Positions 55,103 through 63,865 of a stretch of 64,000 nucleotides of DNA are shown in pieces. The stretch is from assembly GCF_002017865.1 (NCBI RefSeq), contig NZ_MTJN01000002.1, forward strand, positions 2,666,001-2,730,000. The letters run 5' to 3'. Position numbers and translations under genes: made by a program. The notes under the pieces were generated by a model, which searched no databases, had not been told where the DNA came from, and saw only the letters and a list, made by a program, of their open reading frames with translations. This DNA comes from Rhodoferax fermentans (GTDB lineage: Bacteria; Pseudomonadota; Gammaproteobacteria; Burkholderiales; Burkholderiaceae_C). How positions within the stretch are numbered: position 1 is the stretch's first letter; each line of letters begins with the position of its first letter.

Positions 55103-55426
55103 TCAAGACAACGCGGCTTCCAGTTGGGTCTTGTTCATTTTGGAGCGCCCGGCAAGGCCACGTTGGCGCGCCTCGTTGCGAAGCTGCAGCAGCGTACGAC
55201 CGCCCGGCCCTTTGTGTGAGCGCAGCCCACCGCGCCGATTGGACGACATGTCCTTGATCGACGAGGCGCTGGCCTCGGTGGACTCGCCGTGTTGGGCTCG
55301 CTCTTTGTTGACGGTGCGCGCGGCAATTTCTTCAGCCAATGGCTCGCTGCGGCCATGTGCCAGCAAGCTGTCCTTGATGTGGGTGTACTGGCGTTGGCGC
55401 TTGGCGCTCCAGGGGTTCTTTGGCAT
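55103..55426 (-). CDS. small basic protein with Rho-N/SAP-like C-terminus
   Basis: The 107-residue basic protein has an N-terminal part KNPWSAKRQRQYTHIKDSL, a middle segment EIAARTVNKERAQHGE, and a C-terminal TLLQLRNEARQRGLAGRSKM / NKTQLEAAL helix-extended-helix that resembles the Rho N-terminal or SAP nucleic-acid-binding motif. Such proteins are often named plasmid stabilisation proteins, but their function is not established. It may bind DNA or RNA. Confidence 0.7.
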   Translation of the reverse strand: MPKNPWSAKRQRQYTHIKDSLLAHGRSEPLAEEIAARTVNKERAQHGESTEASASSIKDMSSNRRGGLRSHKGPGGRTLLQLRNEARQRGLAGRSKMNKTQLEAALS

Positions 55427-55456
55427 GGGTTCTCCTAGGGTCGTGGCGTGTCGTGG

Positions 55457-55678
55457 CTAGGCATCTTGTTGTCGTTCCAGCTCGGCGGACTGCGCCGGGT
55501 CCTCACGGCCTTCGGGGAAGTCTGGGGCGTCAGGCCCAGGTGTTGTGGTGGTCAACACATCAGGCGCAGGCTCACAGTGCGGCTCAGAGGGGCGAAACAT
55601 GTCCGCTACGGCGAGACTCAGCGGCCGCTTTGTCGCAGCGTTCTTGGCCTTTGGCAGTTTGGGTTGGGTGGGTGACAT
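55457..55678 (-). CDS. hypothetical short protein
   Basis: A 73-residue frame begins with MSPTQPKLPKAKNAATKRPL and continues to a proline- and acid-rich tail ending in QQDA. It lies 30 bases upstream of the SAP-like gene in the same direction. No domain, signal or membrane segment is visible, and low complexity makes coding uncertain. A TTG at 55708 would add ten codons. Confidence 0.35.
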   Translation of the reverse strand: MSPTQPKLPKAKNAATKRPLSLAVADMFRPSEPHCEPAPDVLTTTTPGPDAPDFPEGREDPAQSAELERQQDA

Positions 55679-56026
55679 ACCTGGATTGACGTTGATCCAG
55701 TCGACCAAGTCCGTTCGTCAGCGCACTCAAGGCCTTGGTACCCAGCAAAAAGCTGGTGGTCAAGCCTGCGTCAACACCCGCCAGCCTGGGCCACAACAAC
55801 GCCGCCCCCAAGGCGGGCAATGAGGCGTGGGAGCGTTCAAGGACATCAACACGGCGTAACCATTGTCAAGCGGACGCACCAACAAGCCCGTGCGCCCAAG
55901 CTCAGTGCAAGTCACCTACGGGCTGCGTTTTGGCAAACCAACATCCAGCCACCTCTTGGGTTCAATAATCATAGCTGCTCGCCCTTATTGCATAAGGGGA
56001 TGAGGCGCTTTTGGCGCTTGAACGTG
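55679..56026. other. gap without a recognised gene
   Basis: Overlapping short frames on both strands give nothing recognisable. The right end holds one copy of the dispersed repeat (55964-56012), just after the yjfF stop. Confidence 0.4.
55964..56012. repeat. dispersed AT-rich palindromic repeat, copy 4
   Basis: AATCATAGCTGCTCGCCCTT then ATTGCATAAGGGGATGAGGC; arms CCCTTAT/ATAAGGG are inverted with a short loop. Confidence 0.7.
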
Positions 56027-56983
56027 CTATTTTTTCCTGACCTCAAACAGCCGTTGCAGCACACAGAACACCAACAGCAAAGCGCCAATCACGATGCGGG
56101 TCCACCAGGAGCTCAGGGAGCCGTCAAACATGATCAGAGTCTGGATCAGGCCCAGCGCAAGCACACCAAACAGGGTGCCGACCACATAACCCACACCCCC
56201 GCTGAGCAGCGTGCCACCAATCACCACCGCCGCAATCGCATCCAGCTCCAGGCCAATCGCATGCAGGCCGTAACCCGACAGCATGTAGAAGGTGAACACC
56301 ACCCCGCCCAGGGCTGAGCAAAAGCCGCTCAAGCTGTAGACCAGCACCGTGGTGCGTGCCACCGGCAAGCCCATCAGCATGGCCGACTGCTCACTGCCAC
56401 CAATGGCGTAGACGGTGCGGCCAAACTCGGTTGCATGCGCCATAAAAATGGCGGCCAGCAGCACCAGCACCGCCAAAATAGCGCTCAGTGACACCGCCGC
56501 ATCCGGCCAAAGAGGCACCCGTGTTTGCGCCAGCGCGGTGTAGGTCTCGTCCGTGATGCTGATCGAGTCGATGCTGATCACGTAACACAGGCCACGTGCC
56601 AAAAACATACCCGCCAGCGTGACGATAAACGGTTGCAGCCGAAAACGCTGGATCAGCCAGCCCATGAACGCACCCAGACCGGTGCCCATCAGCAAGACCA
56701 GCGGAATCGCCAGCCCCAGGTTCCAGTGCTGGTGCTCCACCAGCTCGGCCAGCACCATGGTGCTCAGGGCCACCACCGAACCGACCGACAGGTCAATGCC
56801 ACCGGTCAGGATGACAAAAGTCATGCCGACCGCCACAATCACCAGAAAAGCGTTGTCGATCAGCAGGTTCAGAAACACCTGGGCCGAGAAAAATCCGTTG
56901 TAGGACACCGAGCCAAAGGTGGCCATCGCCACAAACAGGGACACCGTGGCCACCAGGGGCAGGTATTTGGCGTTGAGCTTCAT
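56027..56983 (-). CDS. yjfF: sugar ABC importer permease YjfF
   Basis: The 318-residue inner-membrane protein is an RbsC-family permease with about nine helices. Motifs: FVILTGGIDLSVGSVVALSTM, RFRLQPFIVTLAGMFLARGL (shortened), YAIGGSEQSAMLMGLPV and GGTLLSGGVGYVVGTLFG. In E. coli YjfF pairs with YtfT to form the galactofuranose channel. Its start overlaps the ytfT stop by 4 bases. Confidence 0.93.
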   Translation of the reverse strand: MKLNAKYLPLVATVSLFVAMATFGSVSYNGFFSAQVFLNLLIDNAFLVIVAVGMTFVILTGGIDLSVGSVVALSTMVLAELVEHQHWNLGLAIPLVLLMGTGLGAFMGWLIQRFRLQPFIVTLAGMFLARGLCYVISIDSISITDETYTALAQTRVPLWPDAAVSLSAILAVLVLLAAIFMAHATEFGRTVYAIGGSEQSAMLMGLPVARTTVLVYSLSGFCSALGGVVFTFYMLSGYGLHAIGLELDAIAAVVIGGTLLSGGVGYVVGTLFGVLALGLIQTLIMFDGSLSSWWTRIVIGALLLVFCVLQRLFEVRKK

Positions 56984-58047
56984 ACGGCACCCCCGGTCGC
57001 TGCGGGGCGCACCACCCAGCCATGCACCGTTCGCCGGAACTCAGCCGACTGCAACAGCATCACCACAAACACCACCACCGCTTTGACCACCAGGTTGATC
57101 TCGGGGGGCACACCAATTGAATAAATGGTCGAGGTCAGCGTCTGGATGATGAGCGCCCCCACCATGGTGCCCGCCAGGTTGAAACGGCCCCCGCTGAGCA
57201 GGGTGCCGCCCAGCGTCACCGCCAGAATGGCGTCGAGCTCCATCAGGTTGCCCGCGTTGTTGCCGTCGGCACTCTTGACGTTGGAGCTGATGATCAGCCC
57301 GGCAATGCCGGCGGTCAGCCCGCAGAAGGCGTAGACACAAACGGTGATGAGCCGCTCACGCACACCCGCCAGCCGCGCTGCCGCCGGGTTGATACCAATG
57401 GCTTGGATGAACATGCCCAGCGCGGTGCGGGTCACCAGCAGATGCACCGCGAGGAAGGTGCCCCCGGCAATGAACAAGGCAAACGGCAGACCCCACAGGA
57501 AACCGTTGCCAATGTAGAAGTAAGGCGCGTAATACACGGTGACGATTTGCCCGCCGGTGGCCAGCTGTGCAATACCACGCCCGGCCACCATCAGGATCAG
57601 TGTGGCAATGATCGGCTGCAGGCCAATCTTGGCCACCAGCAGCCCGTTCCACAAGCCGCAAAACAGCGCCACCAGCAAGGCACACACAATCGCCAGCGGC
57701 ATCGGGAAGCGGCTCACATGGGTCGGCACACCGTTGTTGATGACCAGGGTGCCGCCAATCATGAGGGCGGCGACGGAGGCACTGATGGCCACCACCGCAC
57801 CGACCGAGATGTCGATGCCACGCGTGGCAATCACCAGCGTCATGCCCAGCGCCACCAGCATCAGCGGGGCAGAGCGGTTCAGGATGTCGATCAGGCTGCC
57901 GTAGAGGTGGCCGTCACGCCATTGCAGCACCCAGAAACCCTGGTTGAGACTGGCGTTGACCACCAGAATCAGGGCCAGTGTGACCAGCGGCCAGAACAGG
58001 GAATGCGACAGCAGGCGCTTGAAGAGGGGTTCAGAAGATGTGCTCAT
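56980..58047 (-). CDS. ytfT: sugar ABC importer permease YtfT
   Basis: The 355-residue membrane protein is the second RbsC-family permease of the YtfQRT-YjfF importer. Motifs: LGMTLVIATRGIDISVGAVVA, GLQPIIATLILMVAGRGIAQ, AIGINPAAARLAGVRE and LGGTLLSGGRFNLAGTMVGA. With YjfF it would form a heterodimeric channel. It overlaps both neighbours by 4 bases, so all subunits are coupled. Confidence 0.93.
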   Translation of the reverse strand: MSTSSEPLFKRLLSHSLFWPLVTLALILVVNASLNQGFWVLQWRDGHLYGSLIDILNRSAPLMLVALGMTLVIATRGIDISVGAVVAISASVAALMIGGTLVINNGVPTHVSRFPMPLAIVCALLVALFCGLWNGLLVAKIGLQPIIATLILMVAGRGIAQLATGGQIVTVYYAPYFYIGNGFLWGLPFALFIAGGTFLAVHLLVTRTALGMFIQAIGINPAAARLAGVRERLITVCVYAFCGLTAGIAGLIISSNVKSADGNNAGNLMELDAILAVTLGGTLLSGGRFNLAGTMVGALIIQTLTSTIYSIGVPPEINLVVKAVVVFVVMLLQSAEFRRTVHGWVVRPAATGGAV

Positions 58048-59597
58048 GCGTGCTCCGCAATCAGTGCGTAGACCGCATGGTCGCTGCTGCCAGCGGGCAA
58101 CTCACCCACCTTGGCGTGGTCGCGCATGACCACAATACGGTCTGCCACCCGCACCACCTCGGACATTTCCGAGGAAATAAACAACACCGCCATCCCCTGT
58201 TTGGCCAAGGTCAATATCTCGTTCATGATTTCTTGTTTGGCGGCAATGTCAATGCCGCGAGTGGGTTCGTCCAGAATCAGCAGCTTGGGCTGCGTCGCCA
58301 GCCAGCGCGCCAACACGGCTTTTTGCTGGTTGCCGCCAGAGAGCTGGCCAATCGGGGTGTCAACGTCGGAGGTCTTGATGCCCAGCGCCTTGACATAGTG
58401 CTGCGCCATCTCGGTCTGGCGGGCGCGGCTGATGAAAGGCCACAAACCTTGGCGGGCCTGCAGTGCCAGCGCAATGTTTTCACGCACCGAGAGTTCGGCG
58501 ATGATGCCCTCGGCCTTGCGGTCTTCCGGGCACAGGCCCAGGCCGAGCTTGATGGCGGTGGACGGTGAGTCCATGTGCACCGTCTGACCACTGAGCGTGA
58601 TCTCTCCGGCATCGCTGCGATCCAGCCCGAACAACAGGCGCGCCAGCTCGGTACGGCCGGAGCCCAGCAAGCCACCAATGCCCACCACCTCGCCCGGGCG
58701 CACACTCAAATCCATGGGCTTGACACTGCCCGCGCGAGCCAGCCCCCGTGTGGTGAGCCAGTCAGCCGCAGGCGCTGTGCCCGCCTGATCGGCAGGTGTG
58801 GCGCCCAGACTGGCGTCCAGCTCGCGCCCGATCATGGCGGCAATCAGTGCCCCCTGTCCGAGCTCGCTGGCCGGGTACTCGCCCACCAGCTCACCGTTGC
58901 GCAACACCGTGATGTGGTCACACAACGCGTACATCTGCCCCAGAAAATGGGTGACGAACACAATCGCCATGCCCTGGTCACGCAGCTGGCGCAGCACCAC
59001 AAACAGGCGCTCCACCTCGTCGTCGTCCAGGCTGGAGGTGGGCTCATCGAGGATCAGCACCTGGGCCGAAATGCTCAGGCCCCGGGCAATTGCCACCATC
59101 TGCTGCACCGCCACCGAAAAACTCGACAGCGGCTGGGTCACATCAATGTCCAGATTGAGCCGCTGCAGCAGCGCTTTGGCTTCCTGCTGCATCCGTGCCC
59201 AGTCGATCGACCAGCCTTGCAGCGCGCCGTGACGCGGGTAACGTCCGGCAAAAATGTTCTCTGCCACCGACAGGTTGGTGCAGAGGTTGACTTCCTGGTA
59301 GACCGTGCTGATGCCCAAGTGCTGCGCGTGCAGCGTGGACGTGGGGCGAATGGGCTGGCCGCGTAAACGAATTTCGCCGCTGTCGGCCGGGTAGACCCCG
59401 GTCAGCACCTTGATCAGGGTGGATTTACCAGCGCCGTTTTGCCCCATCAGCGCATGGATCTCACCCGCAAAAAGCCTCAGTTTGACATTCTGTAATGCCT
59501 GAACCGCGCCAAACTGTTTGTTGATGCCACTGAGTTCCAGCACCGGCGTGTTTTGGTCCCGGCCCGATGCTGGCTTGGTGATGTCTGTTTTGCTCAT
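58044..59597 (-). CDS. ytfR: sugar ABC importer ATPase YtfR
   Basis: The 517-residue tandem ATPase has domain 1 with [30 protein letters not shown] and [13 protein letters not shown], and domain 2 with [31 protein letters not shown] and [14 protein letters not shown]. It energises uptake of galactofuranose or, in other species, arabinofuranose. It ends 4 bases into ytfT, and lies 93 bases after ytfQ. Confidence 0.94.
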   Translation of the reverse strand: MSKTDITKPASGRDQNTPVLELSGINKQFGAVQALQNVKLRLFAGEIHALMGQNGAGKSTLIKVLTGVYPADSGEIRLRGQPIRPTSTLHAQHLGISTVYQEVNLCTNLSVAENIFAGRYPRHGALQGWSIDWARMQQEAKALLQRLNLDIDVTQPLSSFSVAVQQMVAIARGLSISAQVLILDEPTSSLDDDEVERLFVVLRQLRDQGMAIVFVTHFLGQMYALCDHITVLRNGELVGEYPASELGQGALIAAMIGRELDASLGATPADQAGTAPAADWLTTRGLARAGSVKPMDLSVRPGEVVGIGGLLGSGRTELARLLFGLDRSDAGEITLSGQTVHMDSPSTAIKLGLGLCPEDRKAEGIIAELSVRENIALALQARQGLWPFISRARQTEMAQHYVKALGIKTSDVDTPIGQLSGGNQQKAVLARWLATQPKLLILDEPTRGIDIAAKQEIMNEILTLAKQGMAVLFISSEMSEVVRVADRIVVMRDHAKVGELPAGSSDHAVYALIAEHA

Positions 59598-59690
59598 CCC
59601 GTTCCCTCATGCCAGACAAACCGCCTGAGCGGCTTGTCTACAAACGGATGCGCAGCACCTGCCGCGCACCGCTGTAATCACAACGACCGG

Positions 59691-60656
59691 TCAGTATTTC
59701 CGATTCGGGAACTCTTTGGCCGCCACTTCCATCGGGAAGATGCCTTCCACCGTCACGATGCGACGTGGCAGGGTCTTGCCAGCCATCAGGTCCTTGACCG
59801 CTGACATCAGCTGTGGCCCGAGCAAGGGGCTGCATTCCACCGTGACGTCCAGCTTGCCAGCCATCATGGCTTCAAAAGCGCCCTTGACCGCATCCACCGA
59901 GATGATGGTGATGTCTTTGGACGGTTTCAGACCGGCTTCTTCAATCGCCTGGATGGCGCCAATGGCCATGTCATCGTTGTGTGCGTAGAGCACATTGATC
60001 TTCTTGCCTTCAGCTTTCAGGAAAGCTTCCATGACTTCCTTGCCCTTGGCGCGGGTGAAGTCACCGGTCTGTGAGCGGATGATCTTGATGCGAGGTTCGG
60101 CCTTGATGATTTCCTCAAAACCTTTCTTGCGGTCAATGGCAGGGCCCGAACCCACGGTGCCTTGGAGTTCAACCACGTTGATGTCGCCCTTCATGGTTTT
60201 GGCTTTTTCCACCAACCAGCGACCGGCTTTGCGGCCTTCTTCGGTGAAGTCAGAGCCCATGAAGGTCACATACAGGGAGGTGTCTTTGGAGTCGACCGAG
60301 CGGTCGGTCAAGATGACGGGAATCTTGGCTGCCTTGATTTCCTTGAGCACGGTGTCCCAACCCGATTCCACCACGGGTGCAAAGGCGATCACGTCCACTT
60401 TTTGGGCGATGAAGGAGCGCAGGGCCTTGATCTGGTTTTCCTGTTTTTGTTGGGCGTCAGAGAACTTCAGGTCAATGCCTTCTTTGGCCGCTGTTTCCTT
60501 GATGGAGTTGGTGTTGGCGGTGCGCCATTCACTTTCCGCACCAATCTGGCTGAAGCCCAGCACAATTTTCTTCTCTGCAAATGCGCTCATGGGGGCCATC
60601 ACCACAAAGCTGGCTGCTACCAGGGTGGCAAGCAGGGAACGCCGACTATTTTTCAT
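59691..60656 (-). CDS. ytfQ: periplasmic sugar-binding protein YtfQ
   Basis: The 322-residue protein begins with a signal peptide (MKNSRRSLLATLVAASFVVM, cut after SAFA) and then KIVLGFSQIGAESEWRTANT, VDVIAFAPVVESGWDTVL, VILTDRSVDSKD and NVLYAHNDDMAIGAIQA, as in E. coli YtfQ, which binds furanose galactose. ATG 60656 gives the normal signal; in-frame codons upstream are ignored. It is the first gene of ytfQ-ytfR-ytfT-yjfF. Confidence 0.94.
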   Translation of the reverse strand: MKNSRRSLLATLVAASFVVMAPMSAFAEKKIVLGFSQIGAESEWRTANTNSIKETAAKEGIDLKFSDAQQKQENQIKALRSFIAQKVDVIAFAPVVESGWDTVLKEIKAAKIPVILTDRSVDSKDTSLYVTFMGSDFTEEGRKAGRWLVEKAKTMKGDINVVELQGTVGSGPAIDRKKGFEEIIKAEPRIKIIRSQTGDFTRAKGKEVMEAFLKAEGKKINVLYAHNDDMAIGAIQAIEEAGLKPSKDITIISVDAVKGAFEAMMAGKLDVTVECSPLLGPQLMSAVKDLMAGKTLPRRIVTVEGIFPMEVAAKEFPNRKY

Positions 60657-60978
60657 GGTTTCTCCATAACAATTAGATTGAACGGGAAATAGAACTTGAG
60701 GCACCGCCCGTACTCGGTGACCCATGCTGTCCCTCATTTTGGGGTTCTCATGGTACGTCCGTGCGGCCTATCTGGGGGGGATATCAAGTGATAGAGATTT
60801 GGCCAATACCAATATGTAAATTCGCATTGGGGTAAACCCGCTTGTGGCTGAAGCGTGCAGATGGGCGATGTTTGACGGATGTTGCTGTGAACATCGCGCA
60901 GCAGTGAATCGCCCCCTCGCCCAGGGGGTGTGGCCAGGTGAGGGTGGCTCTGGCGCCCTCAGGCGGGTATCTGCCGGT
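60657..60978. promoter_or_regulatory. ytfQ upstream region
   Basis: This 322-base gap should contain the ytfQ promoter. At 60799-60818 the sequence TTTGGCCAATACCAATATG carries two CCAATA units related to the motifs before araB and chvE. The left part, 60835-60978, shows no gene; it follows the aldo/keto reductase stop. Confidence 0.45.
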
Positions 60979-61962
60979 TTACCAGCGCTGGTGCACCAGC
61001 GGCTTGGCGTAGTGGCTGTAGATGTCGGCCAGAGCCTGCATGGTGGCTTCCGACAAGGGCGGCAGGTCGGCCGCTGCCATGTTGTCCGCCACCTGGCTGG
61101 CGCGTTTGCCACCGGGAATCGCGCAGGTCACCGCCGGGTTCATCTGGATCCAGCGCAAAGCCATCTGGGCCATGCTCTGGCCCTCGGGCACCAGGGGGCG
61201 CATCGCCTCGACCGCTTGCAGGCCCACGTTGAAATCCAGCCCCGAGAAAGTTTCGCCCCGGTCAAAGGCCGCACCTTCGCGGTTGAACAGGCGGTGGTCG
61301 TCGGCGGCAAAAGTGCTTTGTGCACTCATCTTGCCGCTGAGCAGGCCCGACGACAGGGGTAAGCGCGCCAGAATGCCCACGCCGCGTTTCTGCGTTTGTT
61401 CAAACAGCAGTTCGGCTGGGCGCTGGCGAAACAGGTTGTAGATGATCTGCACACTTTGCACGCCGGGGAACTCGATGGCCTTGAGCGCTTCTTCCACCTT
61501 CTCGACACTCACGCCGTAGTGGCGCAGCTTGCCTGCCTTCACCAGGTCATCGAGCACGCCAAAAACCTCGGGCATGTAAAACACCTCGGTGGGCGGGCAG
61601 TGCAGTTGAAGCAGGTCAATGGCTTCGGTGTTGAGGTTGACCAGGCTGCGCTCAACAAACGCGGTCAGGTTGGCCCGGTTGTAGCCGGAGGCCACATGCG
61701 GGTCCAGGCGCCGCCCGGCCTTGGTCGCCACATAAAAGGGCTCGCTGCGTTCACGTCGCAATTGCGCGAGCAGACGCTCGCTACGGCCATCACCGTACAC
61801 GTCGGCGCTGTCAAAGAAGTTCACCCCCAGGTCCAGCGCAGAGTGCAGCGCGTCCATGGACTCGTCGTCATCCACATCACCCCAGGTGCCACCAATGGCC
61901 CAGGCGCCGAAGCTCACAGTCGAGATGTTCCAGCCGGTGCGGCCAAGGGGACGGTATTGCAT
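60979..61962 (-). CDS. aldo/keto reductase
   Basis: The 327-residue TIM-barrel NAD(P)-dependent oxidoreductase has the family tetrad: D51 and Y56 in FFDSADVYGDG, K81 in VATKAG and H121 in LLQLHCPP, followed by IYNLFRQRP and AIPGGKRASQVADN for cofactor binding. It is upstream of ytfQ in the same direction with a 322-base gap. Members next to sugar importers often reduce or oxidise aldoses (galactose or fucose dehydrogenase type); the substrate is not known. Confidence 0.9.
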   Translation of the reverse strand: MQYRPLGRTGWNISTVSFGAWAIGGTWGDVDDDESMDALHSALDLGVNFFDSADVYGDGRSERLLAQLRRERSEPFYVATKAGRRLDPHVASGYNRANLTAFVERSLVNLNTEAIDLLQLHCPPTEVFYMPEVFGVLDDLVKAGKLRHYGVSVEKVEEALKAIEFPGVQSVQIIYNLFRQRPAELLFEQTQKRGVGILARLPLSSGLLSGKMSAQSTFAADDHRLFNREGAAFDRGETFSGLDFNVGLQAVEAMRPLVPEGQSMAQMALRWIQMNPAVTCAIPGGKRASQVADNMAAADLPPLSEATMQALADIYSHYAKPLVHQRW

Positions 61963-62152
61963 ACAAACTCTCTTTGAAAGGTCTAGAAAATGGCCGCCAT
62001 CCCGTGGCTGTCAGCTGGCGGGAGGGCTGGGACAGTGGGCTTGTATGTTAGCGCTGGCCGGGGTGCGGGTTGCGCTCGGCGCCGTCACGTGTCCGGCGGC
62101 CCTGGTGGACGGGCGCAGGCCAGGTGCCATTGGATTTGGCTGGATTGCTTTT

Positions 62153-62200
62153 AAATAAATAGCTGTTAGCCCTTTGGATATAAGGGCTAGAGGCCATTTT
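62153..62200. repeat. dispersed AT-rich palindromic repeat, copy 5
   Basis: AAATAGCTGTTAGCCCTTTG then GATATAAGGGCTAGAGGCC; same layout as copy 3, with inverted AGCCCTT/AAGGGCT arms. Confidence 0.85.
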
Positions 62201-62241
62201 GGATTAAATCCTGCGGCAGAGTCTGGCCTGCCAACAGGGGC

Positions 62242-62511
62242 TTACTCGTCGTCCTCAGCATTGCCGCGCAGTGCCGCCGGGTCGGCGGTGATGGGGCGGT
62301 AAATTTCCACGCGCTGGCCGGGTTCCAGCCGCGCCTCCAGCGACACGGTCTTGCTGAAAATGCCCACTTTCTGGGTGCTCAGGTCCAGCGATGGAAAGCT
62401 GCGGGTGATGCCGCTGAGTTCAATGGCCTCGCGCACGGTGGCGTGTTCGGGCACCTCGATCTCCAGCCAGGTTTGCCGATCCGGCAAGGCGTAGGCGACA
62501 CTGACCTTCAT
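62242..62511 (-). CDS. rnfH: RnfH family protein
   Basis: The 89-residue protein has the ubiquitin-like RnfH fold: VSVAYALPDRQTWLEIEVPE, ATVREAIELSGI, VGIFSKTVSLEARLEPGQRV and EIYRPITADP, a signature of the UPF0125/RnfH family. It accompanies rnf operons in many proteobacteria but its exact role is unknown. It overlaps rnfE by 4 bases (ATGA), so it is translated from the rnf message. Confidence 0.93.
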   Translation of the reverse strand: MKVSVAYALPDRQTWLEIEVPEHATVREAIELSGITRSFPSLDLSTQKVGIFSKTVSLEARLEPGQRVEIYRPITADPAALRGNAEDDE

Positions 62512-63197
62512 GATGCGGCGGCCAGGCTGGGTGGTGTTTCTGCTGGCGCGGTTTTGGGCTGTGGTGCCTTTTGGCGTGCGTCCAGTGTGCGTTTGGCGGC
62601 AATCATCAGCCCCAGCACAATGAAGCCGCCCGCGGGCAGGATCATCACCAGCGCCCCATCGCCCGGGTACAGGCGCGTCTCCAAAACCCCCATGGCTGGC
62701 CCCAACAAGTTGGCTGCACCAGAGAACACCGTGCCACTGCCACCGATCTCACGCAGGGCGCCCATCAGCGTCAGCGCCAGCGTGAAACCCGCGCCCATCG
62801 CCAGCCCGTCCAACGCCGACAAAGCCACGCTGTTTCTGCAGGCAAAAGATTCGGCCCGCCCGAGGATCAGGCAGTTCACCACAATCAGCGGAATGAACAA
62901 GCCCAGCACCTTGTGCAACTCATGCAACCAGGCGTTCATGGCCAGGTCCACAATCGTCACCAGGGTGGCGATGATCAGCACAAAGGCGGGGATGCGCACC
63001 TCCTCGGTGATCAGGCCGCGTAACAACGCCACCAGCGCGTTGGAGGCAATCAGCACCGCCATGGTGGCCACCCCCATGCCCAGCCCCTGGGTGGCGGCCG
63101 AGGTCACGGCCAGTGTGGGACACAGCGACAACATCTGGCTGAACACCACATTGTTGCGCCACACGCCGTCAGAGATGATGTCGCGAACTTGACTCAT
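62508..63197 (-). CDS. rnfE: Rnf electron transport complex subunit E
   Basis: The 229-residue inner-membrane protein has six helices and the RnfE/RsxE family blocks: NNVVFSQMLSLCPTLAVTSA, GLGMGVATMAVL, RIPAFVLIIATLVTIVDLAM, GLFIPLIVVNCLILGRAESFA with a conserved cysteine of the intramembrane Fe-S site, and GSGTVFSGA. The Rnf complex couples ferredoxin and NAD+ with ion pumping; in phototrophs and diazotrophs it supplies reduced ferredoxin to nitrogenase. Confidence 0.95.
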   Translation of the reverse strand: MSQVRDIISDGVWRNNVVFSQMLSLCPTLAVTSAATQGLGMGVATMAVLIASNALVALLRGLITEEVRIPAFVLIIATLVTIVDLAMNAWLHELHKVLGLFIPLIVVNCLILGRAESFACRNSVALSALDGLAMGAGFTLALTLMGALREIGGSGTVFSGAANLLGPAMGVLETRLYPGDGALVMILPAGGFIVLGLMIAAKRTLDARQKAPQPKTAPAETPPSLAAAS

Positions 63198-63865
63198 GGT
63201 TGGGCCTCCTGAAGCAACTCGTCACGGTGCGCAGCAAACAGCCGCAGCCCGTCGCGCACGCCCTTGACCACCGCGCGTGGGGTGATCGTGGCCCCGGCAA
63301 ACTGGTCAAACGGGCCACCGTCCTTTTTCACGGCCCATTTCTCTTCGGGCGGGTCGGTCAAAGACTTTCCGGTGAAGCGGGTGATCCAGTCGGTGCGGCT
63401 CACTTCAATCTTGTCACCCAGACCGGGCGTTTCTGTGTGGTGCAGCACCCGCACACCCAGCAGTTGGCCGTTTTTGTTTATGCCCAGCAGCAGCCGGATG
63501 TCGCCGCTGTACCCGGAGGTGCTGGTCTCAAAGGCAACCCCGGTGATTTGCTTGGCTTGGCGCGCCCGGTACACCAGGACCGGTGCACCATCCACCAGCA
63601 ACTCCAAGGTGTCGCCCGCCGGGTTGTTGTCGTGGATGCTGGCCGGAATCACCTGCTCCAGCGAGTGGCGCAGGTCTTCCAGGGCGCTTTGTTCAATCGG
63701 CGCCTTGGTCAGGCTGTAGGCCACCGTCAGCAACAAGGTGGCGGCCAGCGAGAAGCCTCCCAGCACCACGGCATGTTTGGCCCCGCCAAGCTCCAGGAGC
63801 CTGGCCACACGCTCAGACAAAGAGCCCGGGAGAGCCGGTGAAGCGGTGTGATCGGTGGCATTCAT
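63194..63865 (-). CDS. rnfG: Rnf electron transport complex subunit G
   Basis: The 223-residue protein has one N-terminal membrane helix (about residues 31-51) and a periplasmic FMN-binding domain. The flavin attachment site is FAGATITPRAVV, where the second threonine of GATIT binds FMN covalently through phosphate in this family. GLGDKIEVSRTDWITRFTGK is another RnfG block. The start overlaps the rnfD stop as ATGA, and its stop overlaps rnfE by 4 bases. Confidence 0.95.
   Translation of the reverse strand: MNATDHTASPALPGSLSERVARLLELGGAKHAVVLGGFSLAATLLLTVAYSLTKAPIEQSALEDLRHSLEQVIPASIHDNNPAGDTLELLVDGAPVLVYRARQAKQITGVAFETSTSGYSGDIRLLLGINKNGQLLGVRVLHHTETPGLGDKIEVSRTDWITRFTGKSLTDPPEEKWAVKKDGGPFDQFAGATITPRAVVKGVRDGLRLFAAHRDELLQEAQP

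Noticed and set aside
55584..55820. Minus-strand 78-codon frame next to the SAP-like gene
   Set aside because: No domain, no ribosome site and overlap with another low-complexity frame; kept only as unexplained sequence.
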